Part shown: piece by piece, positions 57,984 to 64,000 of the stretch
Layout of the letters: each line of letters begins with the position of its first letter
Position numbering within the stretch: position 1 is the stretch's first letter
Assembly (NCBI RefSeq): GCF_015062915.1
Contig: NZ_SUTJ01000005.1
Location: 1-64,000, forward strand
DNA length: 64,000 bases
Reading direction: 5' to 3'
Origin: Methanobrevibacter thaueri
GTDB taxonomy: Archaea > Methanobacteriota > Methanobacteria > Methanobacteriales > Methanobacteriaceae
Program-made: the position numbers and the translations under genes
Notes under the pieces: model-generated
Databases searched by the model: none
What the model was told of the DNA's origin: nothing
What the model saw: only the letters and a program-made list of their open reading frames with translations

Positions 57984-59633
57984 CTACCTTAAAATAGCTC
58001 CAGTGTCAGCTGAGTGAACCAATTTCTGATATAGGGCCAACCATCCGGACACTTCACTTTCAGGGTGTTTGACATCTTTCAATCTGGATTCGATTTCCTC
58101 ATCGGATAACTCTACGTTAATGTATCTGTTTTCAATGTCAATTTCAATGATGTCACCGTTTTGGATTGCTGCAATCGGACCGTCTTCCCTTGCTTCAGGA
58201 GATACGTGTCCTATGCATGGTCCACGTGTTCCGCCTGAGAATCTTCCATCTGTTATAAGGCCAACATCCTTGATGTTCATTCCTGCAAGAGCTGAAGTTG
58301 GGTTGAGCATTTCACGCATTCCAGGACCTCCTTTCGGACCTTCATACCTGATTACGACAATATCGCCCTCTTCGATTTCATGGTCGAATATTGCTTTTGT
58401 GACGTCTTCTTCAGAGTCATAAACCTTTGCAGGTCCTTTAAGATGCATCAAGTGGTCTGCAACTGCACCTTTCTTAACTACACTTCCGTTAGGTGCAAGG
58501 TTACCCTTAAGTATTGCAATACCTCCATCCTCATGGACAGGACTGTCCAGTGTGTGGATAACGTCAGTGTTCTTGTTTTCAACATCCTCAAGGTTTTCAG
58601 CAATTGTCTTTCCGGTTACTGTCAATTGGTCAGTGTTGATTTTATCTCCTAATGTTTTCAATACAGCCTGGATACCTCCGGCCAAGTGTAAATCCATCAT
58701 TGAATCCTCACCGGCAGGTGAAATCAGTGCAATGTGAGGAACATTTCTTGAAATCTCATCAAATAATTCCAAATCAACATCAACGCCTTCAACTTCACTA
58801 GCAATTGCAGGAATATGCAATGCAGTGTTTGAAGATCCACCTAAAGCCATGTCAACAGCGATTGCATTGTTGAATGCTTCCTGTGTCAATATATCTGAAG
58901 GTTTGATATCCTCTTCAACAAGCTTTAAAATTTGCTTACCAGACTCGAATGCAATCTGATTGTTTTCTTCAGTCCTTGCATGGGTTGTTGCACAGGTTGG
59001 AAGGGACAGACCGAATGTTTCGGTTATGCAAGCCATTGTGTTTGCTGTGAACAATCCTGAACAGCTTCCAGCTCCAGGACAGGCACATCTTTCAAGCTCA
59101 TAAACTTCCTCATCACTCATTTTTCCAGCGGAATTGGCACCGACTGCCTCAAATACTGTAATCAAATCAGCAGGTTTACCGTTGTATTCACCGGATTGCA
59201 TTGGTCCGCCTGTTACAACAATGGATGGGACGTTCACTCTGGCCGCACCCATAATCATTCCAGGAACAACCTTGTCACAGCTTGGAATCAATACAAGACC
59301 GTCAAAAGCATGTCCTTTGGTCATTGACTCTACGGTAGCTGCAATGATTTCACGGGAAGGAAGGGAGTATTTCATTCCTTCGTGGTTCATGCTTATTCCA
59401 TCACAAACTGCCATGGTGTCAAATTCAAATGGAACACCGCCTGCAGCGATTATTCCTTCCTTGACGAATTCAACCAATTCCTTCAGGTGAATATGGCCAG
59501 GAACAATGTCTGTGAAACTGTTTGCTATACCGATGAACGGTTTTTTAAAGTCATCATCATCAAGCCCACAAGCTCTCAAAAGAGATCTGTGAGGAGCCCT
59601 TTGAATTCCTTTTTTTACATTATCACTTTTCAT
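57984..59633 (-). CDS. ilvD: Dihydroxy-acid dehydratase
   Basis: Iron-sulfur enzyme of 549 residues for valine and isoleucine synthesis. Cluster cysteines Cys119 (PSCDK) and Cys191 ([14 protein letters not shown]) are clear; [21 protein letters not shown] (Cys77) and the C-terminal [19 protein letters not shown] are typical. GTGAT precedes the ATG. First gene of ilvD-hisD-acetyltransferase, divergent from the radical SAM gene. Confidence 0.96.
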   Translation of the reverse strand: MKSDNVKKGIQRAPHRSLLRACGLDDDDFKKPFIGIANSFTDIVPGHIHLKELVEFVKEGIIAAGGVPFEFDTMAVCDGISMNHEGMKYSLPSREIIAATVESMTKGHAFDGLVLIPSCDKVVPGMIMGAARVNVPSIVVTGGPMQSGEYNGKPADLITVFEAVGANSAGKMSDEEVYELERCACPGAGSCSGLFTANTMACITETFGLSLPTCATTHARTEENNQIAFESGKQILKLVEEDIKPSDILTQEAFNNAIAVDMALGGSSNTALHIPAIASEVEGVDVDLELFDEISRNVPHIALISPAGEDSMMDLHLAGGIQAVLKTLGDKINTDQLTVTGKTIAENLEDVENKNTDVIHTLDSPVHEDGGIAILKGNLAPNGSVVKKGAVADHLMHLKGPAKVYDSEEDVTKAIFDHEIEEGDIVVIRYEGPKGGPGMREMLNPTSALAGMNIKDVGLITDGRFSGGTRGPCIGHVSPEAREDGPIAAIQNGDIIEIDIENRYINVELSDEEIESRLKDVKHPESEVSGWLALYQKLVHSADTGAILR

Positions 59634-59720
59634 TTAATCACACAATTTAATCAAATCATTAATATATATTTATTTAATAACTTTTATAATATTAGTATAA
59701 TAAGAAAAAAATTTGATATT

Positions 59721-60833
59721 ATGACCACTTTGGAGAAAATGAAAATCCTGACTGACTCAGCACAGTATGATTTATGTGATTATGTTAGTCATAACAAGAG
59801 CTCTCAAATAAACTTGCCCGGAATTTATGAGGCAATAGGTCATAATGGATGTAAGGTTCCTCTTTTCAAGACATTACTTACAAATAAATGCAAAAACGAC
59901 TGCAAATACTGCATAAACCAATCCAAAAGGAACTTTACCAGATTGGAACTGTCACCTGAAGAACTTGCAAAGGCATTTCTCGGATACTACAACAGGGGAC
60001 TTGTAAACGGACTGTTTTTAAGCTCAGGAATTTCAGGTGATGTAGACTCTACAATGGAAAAACAGATAGAAACAGTGCATCTATTGAGAAACAAGTACGG
60101 CTATGACGATTATATCCATTTGAAAATAGTTCCCGGGGCAAGCAAGGACGACATCAAAAGGGCAATGGCACTGGCAAATAGGGTCAGCATCAATATTGAG
60201 GCCGCCACACCTTCCGGACTGGCTGAACTGTCCTCCACCAAGGACTACAACAAGGACATCCTGAAAAGGTTGTCATGGATCAACAGTCTACAGCATAAAA
60301 GCACAACATATCCAAATTCTACCCATACCACACAGCTCATTGTCGGTGCAAACGATGAAAGTGATAGGGAAATATTACAGAGAATGGAAAAAATATACAA
60401 GAACTCAGAATTGAAAAGGACATACTTTTCAGCATTCACCCCAATTGCGGAAACTGAATTCGGAAATAAGGAAGCCTGTTCAACTGACAGAACCGCTAAA
60501 CTATATAATGCAGACAGCTTGCTTAATGATTACCATTATAATGTAAAGGAATTGGTTTTTGATGAAAATGACCAGCTTTCACTTGACCAGGATCCAAAAA
60601 TAATGGCTGCAAAGAACATGGACATTTTCCCTGTAGAAATAAATTCAGCACCATTTGTCGAACTGGTGAGGGTTCCGGGAATAGGTGTGAAATCAGCACG
60701 TGAAATAATATCTATTCGTAAAAAAATGCCATTCTCCAATAAAGAGCAACTTAAAAAATTAGGGGTTGTAGTGGATAGGGCAGAGCCTTACATTAAAATA
60801 AGTGGAGAATATCAAACCACATTCGATTTTTAG
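59721..60833 (+). CDS. Radical SAM protein, putative DNA modification/repair family
   Basis: 370 residues. The radical SAM cluster motif is CKNDCKYC (Cys-x3-Cys-x2-Cys, about residues 57-64). LKIVPGASKDDIKRAMALANRVSINIEAATPS lies in the barrel. The C-terminal helix-hairpin-helix VPGIGVKSAREIISIRKKMPF is the DNA-binding mark of the 'putative DNA modification/repair radical SAM protein' family often found with a uracil-DNA-glycosylase-like partner. No such partner is adjacent. The frame is open far upstream into ilvD, but the ATG at 59721 starts the conserved sequence and leaves room for a promoter. Confidence 0.88.
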   Translation: MTTLEKMKILTDSAQYDLCDYVSHNKSSQINLPGIYEAIGHNGCKVPLFKTLLTNKCKNDCKYCINQSKRNFTRLELSPEELAKAFLGYYNRGLVNGLFLSSGISGDVDSTMEKQIETVHLLRNKYGYDDYIHLKIVPGASKDDIKRAMALANRVSINIEAATPSGLAELSSTKDYNKDILKRLSWINSLQHKSTTYPNSTHTTQLIVGANDESDREILQRMEKIYKNSELKRTYFSAFTPIAETEFGNKEACSTDRTAKLYNADSLLNDYHYNVKELVFDENDQLSLDQDPKIMAAKNMDIFPVEINSAPFVELVRVPGIGVKSAREIISIRKKMPFSNKEQLKKLGVVVDRAEPYIKISGEYQTTFDF

Positions 60834-60978
60834 AATGAAATGTCATTATATTGATGATTGAGTGATTTTAATTTAAAATAAATGGTGGGTTATTTCAGTA
60901 TAATAATAGAAAAAATCTTATAACAAATATATTTTAATAGAATCTATTCACCATAATTTCAAGTGTAAATAGATTATA

Positions 60979-61515
60979 TTATAAATCCTTAAATAGCTCC
61001 CAAATTTCAGGATATTTTTTGGCAACGGCTTCTTCAATCAGAACAGAAGCTTCCTTGGAAATACTGAATTCGGGTTCGGTTTTTCTTAAATATCTGAAAA
61101 CTGCTGAAGATTTTGATGACCATAAAGTGATCCTTGGATTTTTCTCTACAATTTCAATGACTTCATCCACATGTTCCTGGTTCACTTGGATTTCTTGTGA
61201 TGTTTGTACATCATCTTCAACGCTTTCATCGCTAGGTAGGTCTTCGGATGTGCTATCATCCTCTTCATCTTCTTCCGATTCCTCTTCCTCTGGGACCTCT
61301 TCTTGGACTTCTCCACTTCCATTGGAATCTGAATTAACGTCTTCAACATTTTCATCATCTTTAACTTCTTCAATAACTTCTTCCTCAGTTTCTTCAACAG
61401 GTTCATTCTCCTTGAGCATATCCTCCAGGGATTGAGGTGAATTGCTGTCGAAATCTTCGTTGTAAAAATCAGGTATTAAAGAATCTAATCCTTTACCGAG
61501 TCCTTTCCTAGCCAT
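60979..61515 (-). CDS. ParA-partner-like protein with ParB-type N-terminal peptide
   Basis: 178 residues in three parts. Residues 1-18 (ARKGLGKGLDSLIPDFY) closely match the N-terminal peptide of bacterial ParB/Spo0J, which binds ParA and stimulates its ATPase. Residues about 20-108 are an extremely acidic Glu/Asp/Ser linker. Residues about 109-178 are a compact basic/hydrophobic domain (NPRITLWSSKSSAVFRYLRKTEPEFSISKEA...) that I cannot assign. ParB's nuclease-like CTPase box (GERR) and helix-turn-helix are absent. It overlaps parA by one base (TAATG), so it is translationally coupled. Probable regulator or DNA adaptor for ParA. An AATCTATT / AATAGATT inverted repeat (about 60941-60975) follows as a likely terminator. 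Confidence 0.75.
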   Translation of the reverse strand: MARKGLGKGLDSLIPDFYNEDFDSNSPQSLEDMLKENEPVEETEEEVIEEVKDDENVEDVNSDSNGSGEVQEEVPEEEESEEDEEDDSTSEDLPSDESVEDDVQTSQEIQVNQEHVDEVIEIVEKNPRITLWSSKSSAVFRYLRKTEPEFSISKEASVLIEEAVAKKYPEIWELFKDL

Positions 61516-62294
61516 TATAAATCCTCTCCGTCACGTTTAAGAATTTCTTTAGCTAACTTTAAATAAGCCTTTGTACCTGTACTGTCCGGATCATAGATTA
61601 AACATGGTTTACCGAAACTAGGAGCTTCAGCCAATCTAATATTTCTAGGAATGATTGTCTTGAATAATAAGTCTGTTTCGCCAAAGTAATTTTTTAATTC
61701 CTTATGAACATCTTTACTAAGTCTGGTTCTTTTATCAAATAGAGTGAGGAGAATTCCTTTAATAGGTGTAGGGCTTCTTAGCCTTTTTTCAACTAATTTT
61801 ATTGTATTAATTAAATCAGCTACTCCTTCAAGAGCATAATACTCAGCTTGGATAGGTATTAAAACACTATCTGAAGCTACTAATGCATTGACTGTTATGA
61901 CTCCAAGAGAAGGAGGCAAATCAATGAATATGTAGTCGAATAATGGTACAACATCTTTAAGAGTTTCTTTTAAAATTATGTGGTAATTTTCACGTTTAGA
62001 AAGCTCCATTCCGGCGCCACTAAGGGATATATTACTTGGGATAATAAATAAATTTTTAATAAACGTAGGAATTGTTGCTTTTTTTACATTTATATCCCCA
62101 ATGATAGCATCATATATTGTATTTTCTATCTTGGTCTTGTCAATGCCAAAACTTGTAGTGGCATTGGCCTGAGGATCCATATCCACGACCAAAACAGATT
62201 TACCCATTACTGCTAAGGATGTTGCAGTATTCACAACTGTTGTTGTTTTACCACAGCCTCCCTTTTGATTCATCACCGCAATTACTTCACTCAT
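61515..62294 (-). CDS. ParA/Soj family partition ATPase
   Basis: 259 residues. Deviant Walker A KGGCGKTT (11-18, with the signature Lys11), switch region VVDMDPQANATTSFG and Walker B-like YIFIDLPPSLGVITVNAL identify a Soj-type ParA rather than MinD (no C-terminal amphipathic helix). It positions DNA by nonspecific binding in the ATP state. AGGAG precedes the ATG. Downstream, overlapping by one base, is a protein with a ParB-like activating peptide; upstream is a 330-bp repeat array. No orc1/cdc6 or plasmid genes are nearby, so this is probably a chromosomal system. Confidence 0.92.
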   Translation of the reverse strand: MSEVIAVMNQKGGCGKTTTVVNTATSLAVMGKSVLVVDMDPQANATTSFGIDKTKIENTIYDAIIGDINVKKATIPTFIKNLFIIPSNISLSGAGMELSKRENYHIILKETLKDVVPLFDYIFIDLPPSLGVITVNALVASDSVLIPIQAEYYALEGVADLINTIKLVEKRLRSPTPIKGILLTLFDKRTRLSKDVHKELKNYFGETDLLFKTIIPRNIRLAEAPSFGKPCLIYDPDSTGTKAYLKLAKEILKRDGEDL

Positions 62295-62316
62295 TAAAGA
62301 ATTCTCCTATATTGAT

Positions 62317-62660
62317 AAGTTTTAAGTTATCAGTTATGATTTATAACTTAAAATCAAAGTACTAAAGAATAACTTTTAAGCTATTCAGTATAAGTTAAAA
62401 GAATTAAGTTATATCTTTTAAATTAAAACTTAAAGGAAATAACTTATCAGTTCTAACTTCTAAGGGATAGGAATTAAGTTTTAAGTTAAAACTTCTAAAT
62501 TATAAAAAATAAGTTTTAAGAAATAACTTATCATAACTAACTTTTAACAAATAAGTTATATTTTATAACTTCTATCTTATAAAGTATTCGTTTTCACAAA
62601 TAAGTTATTAGTTAACACGTGTAAGTTAAATGTAATAAGTTATAACTTATAACTTATAAT
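62317..62660. repeat. AAGTTA/TAACTT array with CACGTG palindrome upstream of parA
   Basis: The 397 bp between parA and trpB2 hold no ORF. By hand count, 17 copies of AAGTTA (7... in either orientation) start at 62324, 62344, 62370, 62392, 62406, 62440, 62454, 62483, 62524, 62538, 62553, 62566, 62602, 62623, 62637, 62643 and 62650, plus several AAGTTT variants. Spacings are mostly near multiples of 7 bp (14, 14, 14, 15, 13, 21, 7 and so on). A perfect ACACGTGT palindrome, core CACGTG, is at 62615-62622, and AAGTTATAACTT at 62637-62648. Candidate binding array for partition or for parA autoregulation. Confidence 0.7.
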
Positions 62661-62691
62661 AAAAAAATATAAAAAAAATAAAGAAGAAGAA

Positions 62692-63993
62692 TTATTTAGC
62701 ATTTTGCATTGTTCCTTCAAAATAGCTAGCATATCCTTTTAAGTCCAACATACCATGACCTGAGAAGTTGATGACAATGGTTTTTTCCTCACCGGTTTGT
62801 TTGCATTTCAATGCCTCATCAATACCGACTTTGATAGCGTGAGTGGTTTCAGGAGCCGGAACAATACCTTCCTTACGAGCAAAAGTGATTCCTGCTTCGA
62901 AACAGTCTTTTTGATGTGCTGATCTTGGTTGGATGTAGCCTTCTTTGGTTAAAAGTGAAACAATAGGTGACATTCCGTGGTATCTTAATCCACCGGCGTG
63001 CACGGATGGTGCTACGAAGTCATGTCCTAATGTGAACATCTTAAGCATTGGAGTGAATCCATTGGAGTCTCCGAAGTCGTAATCATAGGTTCCTTCAGTC
63101 AATGTAGGACATGCACTAGGCTCTACAGCAATGAATTCTGTTTCGGAGTTTCCTGCAATCTTATCCTTGATGAATGGGAATAATGATCCTGCTAGGTTAC
63201 TTCCTCCACCGGCACATGCAACCATAACATCAGGGGTTTCATCAGCGATTTCCAATTGTGTCTTGAGTTCCTGACCAATAATTGTCTGGTGAAGCATTAC
63301 ATGGTTCAATACACTACCTAATGAGTATTTAACTTCATCATTTTCTAAAGCTTCTTCCATAGCTTCAGAAATAGCCACTCCTAATGATCCTGGGTGGTCT
63401 GGGTTTTCTGCAAGCACTTGACGTCCGACTTTAGTGTTTTCACTAGGTGAAGCGTAAACGTTACTGTCATAGATGTGCATTATGTTTTTCCTGTCAGGTT
63501 TTTGGTTGAATGAGACTTTAACCATATATACTGTACATTCAATGTCTAATAGGTTACATGCAAGGGATAATGCAGTACCCCATTGACCTGCACCGGTTTC
63601 TGTGGTGAGTCTTTCTACACCTTCTTTTTTAGCAAAATAGGCTTGTGGAATAGCTGAGTTTAACTTATGTGAACCGGTTGGTGAGCTATCTTCTCTTTTG
63701 AAGAAGATTTTAGCGGGAGTATTTAAATATTCTTCAAGCTTGTTTGCTCTTACTAATGGAGTTGGCCTTCCCATTTCCATATACAATTCACGTACTTCCT
63801 TAGGTATCTTTATATATCTGTCAGTTGCAAACTCCTGTTCTAGACCTGCTTTAGTGAATGCCAGCTGCAATGAGGCTATTTGGTCTTTGCCTTCACTGTT
63901 TTTTGGAGCGGGAAGAGGAACCGGTAAATCTGCAAGCATGTTGTACCATTGTTTAGGCACGTCATCTGATGATAATTCTATTTTGTAAGTCAT
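62692..63993 (-). CDS. Tryptophan synthase beta chain, TrpB2 type
   Basis: PLP enzyme of 433 residues, longer than TrpB1 and with the TrpB2 N terminus (VPKQWYNMLADLPVPLPAP). The PLP lysine is Lys110 in SPTGSHKLNSA. The phosphate loop is ACAGGGSNLAG, and ETGAGQWGTALSLAC replaces the classical ETGAGQHG (a Trp-Gly for His-Gly change typical of this subfamily). TrpB2 enzymes usually act without TrpA, converting indole or phosphoserine and indole to tryptophan; no trpA is adjacent. The start ATG is seven bases from the window end, so the promoter cannot be seen. Confidence 0.93.
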   Translation of the reverse strand: MTYKIELSSDDVPKQWYNMLADLPVPLPAPKNSEGKDQIASLQLAFTKAGLEQEFATDRYIKIPKEVRELYMEMGRPTPLVRANKLEEYLNTPAKIFFKREDSSPTGSHKLNSAIPQAYFAKKEGVERLTTETGAGQWGTALSLACNLLDIECTVYMVKVSFNQKPDRKNIMHIYDSNVYASPSENTKVGRQVLAENPDHPGSLGVAISEAMEEALENDEVKYSLGSVLNHVMLHQTIIGQELKTQLEIADETPDVMVACAGGGSNLAGSLFPFIKDKIAGNSETEFIAVEPSACPTLTEGTYDYDFGDSNGFTPMLKMFTLGHDFVAPSVHAGGLRYHGMSPIVSLLTKEGYIQPRSAHQKDCFEAGITFARKEGIVPAPETTHAIKVGIDEALKCKQTGEEKTIVINFSGHGMLDLKGYASYFEGTMQNAK

Positions 63994-64000
63994 GAATATA

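Noticed and set aside
59382..59720. Long N-terminal extension of the radical SAM gene
   Set aside because: It runs antisense through the 5' end of ilvD and the sequence is not protein-like; conserved sequence starts at 59721.
60841..60900. C/D box RNA at TGATGA near 60860
   Set aside because: No CTGA box at suitable distance and no closing stem.
62317..62660. CRISPR array
   Set aside because: Repeats are 6-7 bp, in both orientations, without unique spacers of constant length, and no cas genes are present.
62295..62691. Replication origin next to parA
   Set aside because: No orc1/cdc6 gene and no recognisable ORB-like element; repeats are short AT motifs only.

Overview
The window is a stretch of chromosome from a low-GC methanogenic archaeon of the Methanobacteriales, most likely Methanobrevibacter or a close relative. 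The evidence is mtd (F420-dependent methylene-H4MPT dehydrogenase), a fused fae-hps, methanogenesis marker protein 12, a CfbB-type amidotransferase (coenzyme F430), a Sec11-type signal peptidase, archaeal ThrRS, ArgRS and AspRS, an archaeal Lsm protein, TATA boxes with short leaders, and two very large secreted adhesin-like proteins of the kind that fill gut Methanobrevibacter genomes. Ribosome binding sites are typically GGTGAT or GAGGT placed 3-8 nt before the start, and I used this to correct several starts.

Layout. 1-6.5 kb: ilvE-uppP, tRNA-Val(TAC), mtd, then modE-like regulator, ferredoxin, hisB and a MOP-family flippase. 6.5-11.5 kb: an iron-sulfur flavoprotein, a coiled-coil protein, a zinc-ribbon protein, fae-hps and thrS. 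11.7-26.9 kb: one 5048-codon adhesin gene, about a quarter of the window, with seven beta-helix modules, an Ig-like stalk holding a tandem ~446-residue duplication, and a lysine-rich C terminus. 27-34 kb: cfbB, a polysaccharide polymerase, an Mrr-like membrane protein, surE, a 47-residue unlisted ORF, lsm, marker 12, ilvC. 34.2-39.2 kb: a second adhesin (1669 aa) with the same type of C terminus. 39.3-46.6 kb: ilvB-ilvN-carbonic anhydrase, two small proteins, argF, a TMEM175-like channel, purD and a membrane-anchored Ig-like protein. 46.6-49 kb: a MATE-MarR-nitroreductase operon behind twin palindromic operators. 49-56 kb: argS, signal peptidase, hemL, cbiC, a flavoprotein and aspS, with a candidate small RNA upstream. 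56-61 kb: ilvD-hisD-acetyltransferase and a radical SAM protein. 61-64 kb: parA, a ParA-partner-like gene, a dense AAGTTA repeat array and trpB2.

How the genes relate. Five branched-chain amino acid genes (ilvE, ilvC, ilvB, ilvN, ilvD) lie on one strand but in four separate units. hisB and hisD, argF, purD and trpB2 add scattered biosynthesis genes; hemL, cbiC and cfbB serve tetrapyrrole cofactors. The adhesins, flippase, polymerase, UppP and signal peptidase concern the cell envelope.

The most promising undescribed system is at 60979-62660. ParA is co-transcribed with a 178-residue protein that begins with the ParB-type ParA-activating peptide (GLGKGLDSLIP) but has no ParB DNA-binding domain, and upstream lies a ~330-bp AT-rich array with 17 AAGTTA/TAACTT sites and one CACGTG palindrome. 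I propose it as an archaeal partition locus. The second is a candidate ~120-nt structured RNA at 55850-55970. No CRISPR array, insertion sequence or prophage was seen.
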